Below, in pieces: positions 22,567 through 32,683 of a DNA stretch of 64,000 nt (the stretch's first letter is position 1; every line of letters starts with the position of its first letter). Source of the stretch: Diphasiastrum complanatum (taxonomy: Eukaryota > Streptophyta > Lycopodiopsida > Lycopodiales > Lycopodiaceae). The notes below the pieces were generated by a model. The model did not search any database, was not told the origin of the DNA, and was given only the letters and a program-made list of their open reading frames with translations. The DNA is taken from NCBI GenBank assembly GCA_029204225.1, contig CM055102.1, positions 27,320,922 to 27,384,921 of the forward strand. Reading direction: 5' to 3'. The position numbers and the translations under genes are program-made.

Positions 22567-22939
22567 AACCTATGTTGAGCATAGGTTGTGTTCGGGTCCT
22601 AAGTAACAACCTATCCTCAGCATAGGTTGTCGGCGAGATGTTTCTATTCTTACCACATTTTGACCTATGCTGAGCATAGGTTGCATCTCTGGTCCTCTTC
22701 TAACCTATGCTCAGCATAGGTCGTTACTTGCGTGCTCTAGTCCTACCTATGCTCAGCATAGGATGTCTTCGCATGCTGCTTGCTAACCTGTGCTTAGTAT
22801 AGGTTAGAAGAGGACTAGAGATGTAACCTATGCTCAGCATAGGTCGATAGGTGATAAGAATAAAAACATCACGCCGACATCCTATGCTGATCATAGGTTG
22901 TTACTCAGGACTCAAACACAACCCATGCTCAACATAGGC
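22567..22939. repeat. Large inverted repeat built from the palindromes
   Basis: The left arm 22567-22721 pairs with the right arm 22786-22939 at about 88% (roughly 19 mismatches in 155), including the spacers between palindromes and the two 54-bp steps. The 64-bp centre holds one further palindrome at 22745-22763, which sits on the axis. RNA or single-stranded DNA from here would form a long hairpin. Confidence 0.9.
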
Positions 22940-23378
22940 TGTTACTCGTATTTTTTCCGTTTTACAAGGCTTAGTCTTAGAAAAGTGAAACTTTTGAGAT
23001 GTTTTAGTAAGAAAATGTGTTGAATTTTTAGTTATGATTTTTAGAGATGTTTCACAAAAACTGCTTGTCTATTTGAAGTTTTCTAGGGTTGCCGATGGTC
23101 AACTTTCTTTGGCAGAAATGAGAAAAGAATTTTAAAGGTAATAGTCATAATCTAAATATTTATTTTCATGTTACTTTTTGTAATAAAGTGATTTTCATGA
23201 TTTTGTTGGATTTTTAACAATTATACTTTTTAAATGCAGGCATAAATTATTTATGAAAGTTCAAGAAGCCCTTGTGATAGGGTTAAATTGTCAAGATTTC
23301 GAAGAGTGCTAGAGGCTTTATCCTCTGAACAGCCAAAATGAATCTTTGAGTCCATTTCTGATTTTGTTTAGAGACATG

Positions 23379-23558
23379 GTATTTATTTCACCCATGCTTA
23401 GCATAGGTGCTTATTAATTGTTTCTTTTTTATATTTTATGTCTCCTATGCTAAGCATAGTTTTTTATTTATTTAATTATTTCTTTTTTATACTTTAAGTC
23501 TCCTATTCTATTTTATATTTTATGTCTCCCATGCTAAGCATAGCTTTTTATTTTTCAG
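23379..23558 (+). other. Methyltransferase intron containing three palindromes
   Basis: GTATTT donor after GACATG and TTTTTCAG acceptor before TCTCCCGAAG. It is T-rich, 180 bp, with palindromes at 23390, 23443 and 23527. Confidence 0.55.
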
Positions 23559-24011
23559 TCTCCCGAAGATAAGAAAAACAAAGTCCTTCCAAGGCAATTC
23601 AAGAGACATATTCTGAAGACAAAAGTAGAAAAAAGGAACAGGGAGAGATTAGCACGGGGTGAGACCATTGCGGAGGAGAATCCATTAGAGACCTACCTTC
23701 CCAAAGGTGTCGATGATCAACCATGTTTTTACTTAGTTGAGGAGGACGATTGTAGAGAAATTTCAATTTCTTTTACAAAAAAGGCCTTATACACTCTACA
23801 TTGTCTATATACCATATGGATTTCAGATGAAGGAATAATTAAATGACGATTCTCCCTTCAAATTCACTGAAATCCATAGTTTCATGCAGGGTTTTCTCGA
23901 GTCACAACTTCTCCAATTTGGAGAGTTGTTATTTTTCATTCTTCTTGGCAGTCAGCTTCAATATAGAAAGCTCTACTAACTTTCTAATGCGGGAATAGAA
24001 AATGCTGTGTG

Positions 24012-24084
24012 GTAAGTTTTAAGTTCCTGAATTATTAATTCATATTTTAATTCATAATTATATTTTAAATTTTTTATTTTAAAG
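24012..24084 (+). other. Probable second methyltransferase intron
   Basis: GTAAGTTTT donor after GCTGTGTG and a TTTTAAAG acceptor; very AT-rich. The frame is not preserved across it, so either an indel occurred or the acceptor is elsewhere. Confidence 0.45.
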
Positions 24085-24662
24085 TTAAATTTTTAACCGT
24101 CGGTTATTATTCTTTGGATAACAAACGCTCGATGCTTCATTACAACATTTCCAGACTGACAAGTTTTGGAAACTTGTTTCAGTATTCAGCCGTGATCAAG
24201 AAATTAAAGAATCCAATGACAGGTTCCGTGGCTTGTCCCTACCAAAAGTCACAACAATTAATTAATCATTTAATTGATATTTTTTCTCATCCAACTGATT
24301 GAGTTTTGGATTTATTTAGCGGTAGCGGCACTACGAGCGCATGTGCTGTTCAGAAAGATAGACATGTTGCTACAATAGATTTAGATTCTAAACTAGTTGA
24401 TTTTGTAAAAATGAGAATGAAATCTCTTTCAGTTTTGTCAAATGAACTATCTGAGGTGGGAAAGAGTTTAGATAGCGAGGATTCAGTAATTCCCTTGTCC
24501 AAGGAATCTCAGCCTCCTACTAGCAGAAAAGTAGGCGATATAGGAGAATTTGCTGATGTCTTGGTTCAAGATTATAATGTGGTTACGGTAGTCGAGAAAA
24601 CTGTAGAAGAGGTGCCACTTGAAACTATAGGGCTACTCAAGAAAAAAAAAAAAAAGATGTAA

Positions 24663-25900
24663 ATGAACTCGATGATTTTTGAGAATAAAAATTTTCTTTT
24701 GTTTCAGAAAATAATTGCATTTATATTTTTTGAAGTATTGTGTTTTGAATTTTTTTTTATTGATTTAATGTTCTTAATTTGTGTTTTAATGATTTAAAAT
24801 TAGAAATTTGAAACTTTTAAAATTTTTTAACATTGATAATCATTACCAAAACTAAAATTGTAACGATTTGTCAAGTTTATAATATTTTAATTTTGGATGT
24901 ATTTTTATAATATTTGTTATAAAAAAAAATATTGTTAGGAACTTAAAGAAATGAAAAAAAAAAATTCAAGGTGATTTAAATATTTTCACAAATCATTTAA
25001 TTTTGATTATTGTAAAGTAATTTCATTTGAGTTTATTTAATGTTTAAATATTCAATGAACTTACATAGGTATAAGTAAAAATTTTAAAATTTTTAAAATT
25101 TTAAAAAATAATGATTAAAAGTTTTATTTTAATTTAAGAAATATTTTTTTTGATACAAGATTGTAATTCAAAAAACTTTTAAAATTCCAAAAAAAAAACT
25201 ATAAGTTTTGTTTTAAATAAGCAAAAAATATGTTCTAGTTATTTTAGTGGTTGTGTATCTAATGATTTTATTTTAAATAGTATTATTATTTTATATAAGC
25301 TAATTTTAAGTTATTTATGAAAATCTATTGACCAAATTTTTGTAGGTTGAATTATTTTCTTGCAAAATACAACATTTTTTTAACATTACAATATATTTAT
25401 TTGAAGTATTTTAAATTTGGATACTTTTTAAAAAAAATTAAAAAATTTGAAAAAAATGGGTCTCCATGTCATTTCTCTTTTTTTTGGTCATCATGTTATA
25501 AGTATTTTTTCTTAGCAAATAAGTTCGATATAAGAGATAGTCTCTCAAATATTTTGCTAATAATGAAGTTGCCATTAATAAGCTGTATAAAACAATGTTG
25601 ATGTGCCGTATTTCAAATTTCTAAATATGTCGTACAATTTTTACTATTTACTATTAAAATTTAGCAAGTCATAGAAAGATATTTGCACCAAATGTAGAAG
25701 TGAAAATTGGTCAATACAATTATGGTCCATAATACAAAGTAAATAGTCATCAATAATCAATTCATAGAAGGACTACACACCATGATCATAAGTACATTGC
25801 ATAGATAATACAAGATCGAGGTCTAAGAAGAACATGTCCATGACATTTTTATGTTAGAAGTACATTGGCAAAGCCAAATTATTAAGCACAAGTACTATAA
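24663..25900. other. Very AT-rich sequence, no gene
   Basis: Long A and T runs and no recognisable coding sequence; the frame at 25347-25601 is low-complexity. The right end of the transposon module should be here, but no terminal inverted repeat is evident. Confidence 0.4.
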
Positions 25901-25985
25901 TGCTTCTTGGTTTCCAAGGGGAGGCTCGAACCTGAGACCAAAGAAACTTTGGATGTCAAGCTAACCAACTAAGACAACCCCGTTG
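25901..25985 (-). repeat. tRNA-related repeat, copy 1
   Basis: On the minus strand it has an A-box-like TTAGTTGGTTAGC and a perfect B-box-like GGTTCGAGCC, spaced as in a tRNA, followed by TCCCCTTGG. It lacks a proper acceptor stem and anticodon arm, so it is a tRNA-derived (SINE-like) repeat rather than a working gene. Confidence 0.55.
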
Positions 25986-26034
25986 GTTATAAAATGGAAT
26001 CAGCTTCACTAGAAAGACATTCAACAATAAGTAA

Positions 26035-26118
26035 TGCTTCTTGGTTTCCAAGGGGAGGCTCAAACTTGAGACCAAAGAAACTTTGGATGCCAAGATAACC
26101 AATTGAGCCAACACCCTT
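26035..26118 (-). repeat. tRNA-related repeat, copy 2
   Basis: A diverged second copy of 25901-25985 in the same orientation, 134 bp away, with the B-box changed to AGTTTGAGCC. The shared block includes CTTTGGATG and CCAAGGGGAGGCTC on the plus strand. Confidence 0.55.
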
Positions 26119-26309
26119 GAGTAACAATAAGTAATGAAAGAGCAAGGGTTAAGATGAACATTTCTATGACAATAATACATACAAAAAAAGTTCAAAGAAT
26201 CATTTTCTACATAACCTAAACCTTGTGGTAGATCGTCGATAATCACCTTTTCAATCCACATCAATATTGACTCAAATCTCACATAGATTCTCCTATCTTT
26301 TGTATACTA

Positions 26310-26470
26310 CACCATAATTGGAAGTGCCCATAACATACCTCAAGATGTGCCTAGCTACCTTCCAATTCTCTTCAATAGGTGCTACCATAAATTACCTCAC
26401 AAGACCAACAACATAGCATATGTATGGTCTAATCGTGGTGAGATAGATCAAGCTTCCTGCCAGCTGAATA
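26310..26470 (-). pseudogene. Copia RT to RNase H junction fragment
   Basis: On the minus strand the region reads QLAGSLIYLTTIRPYICYVV, then a stop, then an ENWKVARHILRYVMGTSNYG block, the classic junction between copia RT and RNase H. No flanking domains remain. Confidence 0.75.
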
Positions 26471-26939
26471 GAGCCGACCCAAGAGCCAAATTTACATATA
26501 AAAAATCTTTTCAATATGATATAAGAGAAGGCTAGAGAGGACCTAGCATTGGTCCAAGTATGGGCCCTAGGAGAATTGCAAAGAAAAAGAGCACCAACAA
26601 AGTTAATATTGTCGATAAAATAGTCCTAGGCTATTTTTTCAACAAAAGAAATATGACGGGCCATTAAGGGGATGAGATACCTATTAAAGTCACCAAAAAG
26701 GATTGACAAATGGGACCTAAAAGGAGACATGGACCTCCAAACATTAACGAAAATAATAGAGGAACAAGAGGCATAAATGCTGAGAATATAAAAGGAAACT
26801 CTAGTTTGGACTTAGTTTACTGAAAAAGACAATTTTTGCAAAAATCTAGCCTATCTTTGATCTAGGCTAGGATTTTTCTAGACAGAGGGGACCGTAAATG
26901 CACCTATAGTAGGCGATCATTTTTGGCATGCTCATTGAT
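26471..26939. other. No gene recognised
   Basis: Sequence between the copia fragment and the gypsy-type LTR; nothing identifiable. Confidence 0.4.
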
Positions 26940-27255
26940 TGTTGGGGTTATTCCCAACATAGAGCGAATAAAGAAAATGAGTCAATAAATGTGTTGCGAG
27001 GGCATGGCTTCCTGCGTGTATAAGTCCATGACCCAAGGAGCACGCAAGGCGAATGTAAATAGAAATAATGGACTTGGGCCCCTCGTAATTAAAATAAAAC
27101 TTGAGGCCCAAAGTCATTTTAAACTTAGAAGTTTATTATTTTAGAGTTGAGTCCAACTTTGGACTCACATGAATCTTGTGATTTCTAATGTACTTTTTGT
27201 GGACCCTTGGATTAAGTTGGGTCCAAGATGAATGGATAGGATCAATGTGCATATT

Positions 27256-27300
27256 AGCCAATAGGATTTTGGGGCAAGGGCCTTCTCCATTTATAAAAAG
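27256..27300 (+). promoter_or_regulatory. CCAAT and TATA elements of the LTR
   Basis: AGCCAATAGG at 27256 and TTTATAAAAAG at 27290, spaced as in a pol II promoter inside an LTR. Confidence 0.55.
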
Positions 27301-27505
27301 GCACCATTTGTACTCTATTTTTCATGCTTAATAGAGAGGAGGAGACTCTACCATTTTGGAGCTCAGGCATTCTCATTTGCTAATCACTCTTGCTTGTGCC
27401 ATTGTTGTGGATTGCTTATTATTTCCATTTTTCATCTTTTTGTTTATGCTAGTTAAAGTTTCTCCATAAGCAATGACATTGAGCATTTCAGCTAACCTCC
27501 ATCTC

Positions 27506-27510
<5 letters not shown>

Positions 27511-27588
<78 letters not shown>
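27511..27588 (+). repeat. (TC)39 microsatellite
   Basis: 78 bases of uninterrupted TC dinucleotide inside the LTR. Confidence 0.95.
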
Positions 27589-27592
<4 letters not shown>

Positions 27593-27796
27593 CTACTCTC
27601 TCTTCCCTTTCATAAAAATCATGATGAATGTTAGTTTAATGAGGTTGGGTGAGTAGTGTTAGTGGTGCTAGTGTTAGGAAAAAAGTAGAGAACTATTTAA
27701 AAGTAGCATCTATTGATAGTTAGGCACCTATCCAGTGTTCTAACCCTTGTTGACAGGCGGGAGGGCTACTACGACACGAGACCATCGACCATACAG

Positions 27797-27814
27797 TGGC
27801 GCCGTTGTCGAGGA
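27797..27814 (+). other. Primer-binding site, tRNA-Asp type
   Basis: TGGCGCCGTTGTCGAGGA differs at two positions from the site complementary to the 3' end of plant tRNA-Asp, used by many plant gypsy elements of the Tat/Athila kind. Confidence 0.7.
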
Positions 27815-28162
27815 TAGGTTTTCAATAATTAGTATAGCTGCATTTTAGTTATTTCTTGTTTTTTAGAGTAGTTTTAGGTGGAGGGTGGAGGAGGCCCTGA
27901 ACAGCCTCTAAGGGCTTGAAATCCAAACCAAAACCTAAGAAAACCCCAAAAAAGAAAACACACCAATCTACATTTTGGAAGAAAAAAGAGCCAAAATTTT
28001 CATCAACTTTTGTTTTCTCCAAAACCAGTGAGAGATAACCCTCGCACAACTAGCAGCAGCTCCAGGGTATTATCCCAGACCCGCATAGAAGCCTACCAGA
28101 GTTAGTTTTAAGCAGATTGCAAATTATATGTAGGTTGTACATTATTATATGCATTAGATTAT
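27815..28162. other. Leader of the truncated gypsy element
   Basis: Sequence after the primer site; no coding region is recognisable. The join to the next fragment lies somewhere near 28060-28160. Confidence 0.4.
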
Positions 28163-28726
28163 TTGAAACAGAAGGAAATGGAATTTTATGAGTATTATCA
28201 AGGACAAATTGATTATTGGAGAAGACACTATCAATTTGACCTATGCTGGTCGAAGGAAGAGTCAAATTTTGCAAGGTTCAACAGAGAGAACATGTTGCAA
28301 GGTATTGACGTCTCTTATCTAGAGCTGTGGGAGCTGTATGCCAACTGGGAAGCTGGTTATCATGTTCACTATGAGAATGTTGTCTGATGCATCAAAAAAA
28401 GAAGAGCTTATAAAGACCATGCGAATTTTGTTACTTATTCAGTGACACACTTTGGCACTCTTATCGGCCATGTCCTTACAACAATGCAGAGTCTTTATTT
28501 GGATGGCTCCTTTGTCCAGACAAATGCTAAGCTGCTGAAAAATGTTATACAGAAGATTTTGTTGTTGCAGCTTCTGTGTATAACAGAACCTTCTTGAGAA
28601 CATGTTTTGCTAATCTGGGCAATCATGTTGTTGGTCAATTTCGTGAGGCCAAGAGAAGGAAAATTGAAAGACAAATTCATTTAGATGAAAAGCTATCTCT
28701 GAGATTACAAAATGCTCTAGAGTGAT
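28163..28726 (+). pseudogene. Unrecognised element-encoded frames
   Basis: The first frame (28163-28387, 74 residues) is rich in Tyr, Glu and Trp (YEYYQGQIDYW). A second, in another phase to 28726, is basic at its end (REAKRRKIERQIHLDEKL). I do not recognise either. They sit just upstream of a gypsy-type purine tract, so they probably form the degraded 3' coding end of that element, perhaps an extra ORF after pol. Start and extent are uncertain. Confidence 0.35.
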
Positions 28727-28867
28727 GTATACACATTGTATATATATTCAAGTAAAGACTTTTTATCTTTCATGATTGTTCGAGATCCATTATGGAATGT
28801 GTTGAAGAAATATCTTTTCTTTGATGTGTTGCTAATTTCGATTGTTCGCGAGGACGCTTCACATTTG

Positions 28868-28880
28868 AGCGGGGGGGATA
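28868..28880 (+). other. Polypurine tract of a gypsy-type element
   Basis: GAGCGGGGGGGAT-like purine run directly before TGTAATACCC, preceded by a SGGDM-type coding end common in plant gypsy elements. Confidence 0.65.
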
Positions 28881-31119
28881 TGTAATACCCTATTACATGC
28901 ATATTTTTCTTAAATTACTAATTTGTGATTCAAAACCCCAGTCAACCTACTCAACTAATGAAGATAACCACCAAATATGAAAAAATATCTAATGGTCGCG
29001 ACAATGACAAGTTATTCAAAGATATATCAAAGATAAAGAGGCCTAAATAAATGTGACTGAAGAAAGGACTATAACCTGAAGGGCAATTATGAAACGACAT
29101 GAACCTTAACAAGAAGGCTAGCCCTAAGAGCAAAACATTCCAGAAGATGCATTTATTACGCCTCAAGCAAATGTTGCAACCTTCCACGTGCCTGCTTCTC
29201 ATTGGAGCAAAGTCACTTGACAAGGATGCCACCTAGGAAATTGAACACTTGTAATTTTCCTATTGGATGGAATTAGTTGATTAAATTAAATAAGAAACGG
29301 CATATTGGTTACTAAAGAACTACGTACTTTTGCACTCGTTCCCTATATGTACACCACTTATGCTTCAATTCAACCACCAAGTTTTTCAAGAGATCATAGA
29401 GAGAGTTTGAGTCTTCAAGTTTTCCCTTCTCTCTGCTTTCATAAGCCCTCTGCTTGCTGAATACTTATGTTTTTGACAGTTGGTAAGCCTCACCTTGTCG
29501 GATGTGCTTGTGATTGTAACTCTGGTCAGACACTTCTTGAGCCTTGATATTGTCGTATGCGAGCAACTGTAAATTCATTGCTAAGATTGTCTTAAAACTC
29601 ATTGGTTATTTGATTGCCTGTGTGATCTAATAATCGATTGCTTGGAACTTAATTGTCATGTTAACAATTGGAATCACTGTTCCATTACACTGACATATAT
29701 CCAGACTTATACATCCTAAAGCTTGCTCTGTGTTGTTGTGAATCAATACTCTGAAATTTGCATATGGATACTCGTGCAATTTAACTCAGTAGTCAGTCGT
29801 TCTTTTGAATGAGTACTTTCTGTTGTTGAGGACAGTTTGTCGGACTACATTTGGATTGTGCTGAGACATTTGTATGTTTTTTTGCCTTGGTTTATCTGAT
29901 GCAACATACCTCGCTTGTCTGACAAACTTTATTAGGTGCACAGACTGATAGATCAGTCTGGCTTATTAGTCAGATACACTAATCAATAATGCAACATGTT
30001 CGATATGAGATTAGTCGGCATCAATATCTTTCACTTTTGTATGTTTGAAATCACATCTTAACCAGTGTTACTGGTTGCCGATACTTCTAAATGTCCGTTG
30101 ACAACGAACTTTTAATCCAAGAACAATAAATGAGTTAAAAACATCTAAAATTACAATAATAAGCAGTCTCTTTGGGGAACGACAATCTTTTATACTACGT
30201 ATCCTTACAATTAAGATAAGTATAACGTGACAAGTATTGAGGGCTTTATACGTTGTATGATTGTATCTCGTGCTTTCTTTCTGCTTATTATTTTCGGGTT
30301 TACGCTTATACTATTGTGTGTTAAGTATAATCTCTATGGTTCAATTAAATGTTATGGATTACAACGTGATGAATGCGCATTTCAGTACATAGATTTGCTA
30401 ATCTAAATTAGGCTGCAACAAGCATTTTGAGGATTTCTATACATTACAACTATATGTTTATTGATTTGATGAGTAGGATATTTGGTGTTGTAAAACTATT
30501 TCGAATCATTGTTCATATAACATCGAAACTATACAGATTCATTGACATGGCTTGTGTAATTAGTAATAAATCTAATTCGAGACAACTCTGATCATGCACA
30601 GATGTCTGCATGAGATAAGTAGATGCATTGGAACTTTGTGCAAATTGAATAAACATTTAAACTTTGAATGATGGGCAGTATTGGCTGCCTGATAAAACAT
30701 ATATTGATGACCAGTTAATTATCTATTTCACTACGTAAGACCTTTTCACTTCCCTTGCTTGAAAAAGAAATTACGATTCTTGGGAATCTGCTAAAAGTAA
30801 AAGGAGAATTTCGATGGACTAGGCGACATGAGACTTGTTATCATAATATTGTAACAGCAATTGTGAACTATGTATGGCCATAAAAGAACGTTGAAATAAA
30901 AACAGAATCCAACCAATGTAAAGATGCAGTGATAACAAAATCTTGGCATTTATGTATATGTATACAAGATTATTACATCAAAGAGATTCCGTGGTACAAC
31001 GTCATGACTAGATTGTATACATAGAGACTTGCGTAGATTATCAATGCAATTTTTAAAATTTTAAATGCTGGTAACTCTTGAAGCGCCGGAGTCATAGTCT
31101 CTGAGAGAACTTCATCTGG
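28881..31119 (+). repeat. 3' LTR region of a gypsy-type element, end not fixed
   Basis: It begins TGTAATACCCTATTACATGC right after the purine tract, a typical gypsy LTR start, and has a TATA-like CCCTATATGTACACC at 29340. The right boundary cannot be set without a second copy. The rest to 31119 has no recognisable genes. Confidence 0.5.
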
Positions 31120-31275
31120 CTAGGGTTCTCGGGAGGAAACCTCTTCAACATTTACAAAATAATTTACGGGAGGAGAACCTTCGAATGTAATGTTGGAATC
31201 TTCATTAACATCCAGTAACATAATTACCCATCTTCGAATAAGTCGACCACCTCTGGCTATAACGCGTTTAGCCAT
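31120..31275 (-). pseudogene. Small unrecognised ORF
   Basis: A 51-residue frame from ATG 31273-31275, starting MAKRVIARGGRLIRRW and turning acidic. The same frame stays open past the TAG at 31120 for some 40 codons. Basic then acidic composition; no known domain. It may be the edge of an element gene. Confidence 0.3.
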
Positions 31276-31718
31276 TTTGACAGATACAGAGGAGTGAGCA
31301 CAATGAGCAGAAGGTCGAATTGTAATATCCTATGAATTCTATGGATTAATGGTTGGATTTATAGAGGAAGAGTTATTAATTCTAGATAAGTCTTTGAAGA
31401 TTTGAATTCATGTGATTACTCTTTTTGATAAGACCTCATGACACCTTAAAAGACATGAGTAATTATGAAGTAAAGATACTACTCGCGTGTACGAAACCAG
31501 TGACATATGCATCCATGTGAACTAAAAATCGAATAAGTTTGATCTTGGATCGGAAAATTCTGACCTGACGAACTCCGATATTATGATTGAATATTTAACA
31601 TCACTTCTTCTGTATTTTTATGTTGGAAAATCAAGAGTGGAAAGATTGACGAGAAAGACAGAGAAAAGTGCGAGAAGAAAGACGGAGACATCGAGAAAGA
31701 GAAAGAGAATTAAACTAG

Positions 31719-32675
31719 GATTCAGATACTTGTACGGATCGAAGAAGGAAACCCGATACCAAGGAACCTCCTTTATCAGAACCCGAATTTGAAAAGGGAA
31801 AATCATCCAGCCCACCCCATTCAGATAAAGGTGATGGTGAACAGGACAATATAGCGGCTCCAAGATCAACTTCCTCCAAGATTCGGTATGACTATTTTAA
31901 GGGAAAATCCCCTGAGGATGTTGATAGTTATGTGTTCCAATTCGAGTCAATAGCGGTCAACAATAAAGAAAGCCTGGATGCGGACAAGCTAAGAATTTTT
32001 TCTGGTTCATTAAGGAAGGAGGCGAGAACTTGGCTCAATCAGATTGAACCAGCCTTGGTTTCCACTTGGACTGACTTAAAGAACCAGTTCTTGAAGCAAT
32101 TTCGAGAAATTGGATATTCCACTCGGATTTTTTCTCAATTAAATTCAATAAGAAAGAAGAAAAAAGAGTCCTCACGAAAATATACGAGAAGCGTTAAAAA
32201 GCTTATTGGTCAATTGACAGGATAATATCATGTCGCTATGCAGATTGAATGGTTCTTGGGAGGGCTACCTAAAAGAATAGATCAGTACTGTAGGCGCCCA
32301 GGACCAGATACACTGGAACATGTTATGTCAACGACTAAGAATTATGAAACCTCTCGAATATCTAGAAGTTGTAGATCTATTAAACATTCTTCTTCTAAGA
32401 AGAAAAAACATGTTTTGTCGTCTTCAGATGACTCAAATAGTAGTTCTGACTCGGACTCGAGTTATTTTTCGAGTTCTAGTTCAGAATCAAGCTCTAGTTC
32501 AAGTGAAGATGAAAGATTGAAAAAGCAGCACATCAGACATTCTAAGGATTGTAAAAAGAATGAAGATTCAAAAAAGTCTGAACATAAGCAGAAGAGCATA
32601 TGGAAGAGAGAAGTATTGGATTTAAGTAAGAAATTCGATGAGCTCAAAGATATATGCTATTGCGTTCTCGATTGA
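31719..32675 (+). pseudogene. Ty3/gypsy gag (capsid-type)
   Basis: The open frame from the TAG near 31716 begins with a hydrophilic Pro/Ser/Glu-rich stretch. It then enters the retrotransposon gag domain at about 31895: a YFKGKSPEDVDSYVFQFES block, then KLRIFSGSLRKEARTWL and WTDLKNQFLKQF. A stop at 32223 interrupts it; the sequence resumes at 32238 with a GGLPKRIDQY block and a very Ser-rich tail (32400-32510) followed by a Lys-rich one. No zinc knuckle and no protease or RT follow. Gag forms the particle. Confidence 0.75.
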
Positions 32676-32683
32676 TCGGAATG

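Larger units (their letters stand above)
21852..23544. repeat. 19-bp palindrome family, 16 copies
   Basis: Consensus ACCTATGCTNAGCATAGGT, an inverted repeat of 9 bp around one base. Copies start at 21852, 21923, 22442, 22526, 22568, 22609, 22663, 22703, 22745, 22786, 22826, 22880, 22921, 23390, 23443 and 23527. Steps within the dense block (22526-22939) are 42, 41, 54, 40, 42, 41, 40, 54 and 41 bp, close to four or five helical turns. Two copies lie at the transposase 5' edge and three lie in a methyltransferase intron. Many copies keep both half-sites, so the dyad appears to matter. Confidence 0.92.
23241..24662 (+). pseudogene. Beta-class N6/N4 DNA methyltransferase-like gene, decayed
   Basis: A plus-strand gene in at least three exons. 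The exon from 23559 begins SPEDKKNK and is basic, then acidic. After a one-base frame change in an A-run near 23776 it gives motif IV at 23806-23820 as YIPYG in context TLYIVYIPYG, where the catalytic Asp of D-P-P-Y is Tyr. A block with FMQGFLESQLLQFGELLFF follows, then GIENAVW and, past an intron, GYYSLDNKR. The last exon has the KSQQLINHLIDIF helix and SAM-binding motif I VLDLFSGSGTTSA at 24303-24341, followed by an acidic Asp (ATIDLD) as in motif II. The order IV before I is that of beta-class enzymes (N6_N4_Mtase family). In-frame stops at 23836 and 24300 and the Asp to Tyr change mean it is inactive. The tail ends in poly-Lys. Confidence 0.72.
26940..27795 (+). repeat. Gypsy-type LTR (5' or truncated element)
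   Basis: About 856 bp bounded by TG and CA. It starts TGTTGGGGTTATTCCCAACA, itself a hairpin, and ends just before a tRNA-Asp-type primer site. It contains CCAAT and TATA elements and a long TC microsatellite. No partner LTR was found in the window, so the element is truncated after about 28060. Confidence 0.6.

Noticed and set aside
22526..22939. Regularly spaced palindromic repeats resembling a CRISPR array
   Set aside because: Plant nuclear context, no cas genes, and the spacers are mirror copies of each other rather than unique, so it is a nested inverted repeat.
18646..24662. Terminal inverted repeats for the transposase/methyltransferase module
   Set aside because: Searched by eye near 18200-18650 and 24660-25700; AT-rich matches only, none convincing.
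25347..25601. 84-residue ORF in the AT-rich stretch
   Set aside because: Phe/Lys/Tyr/Ile low-complexity composition expected from very AT-rich DNA.
25901..26118. Functional tRNA genes
   Set aside because: Box motifs are present but acceptor and anticodon stems do not form, and the two copies are diverged.
28235..28255. Possible further copy of the 19-bp palindrome (ACCTATGCTGG...)
   Set aside because: Only one half-site matches, and it lies in unrelated coding-like sequence 4.7 kb from the last real copy.
31321..31340. TGTAATATCC as the start of a second LTR matching 28881
   Set aside because: Only about ten bases resemble TGTAATACCC; the following sequence does not align.
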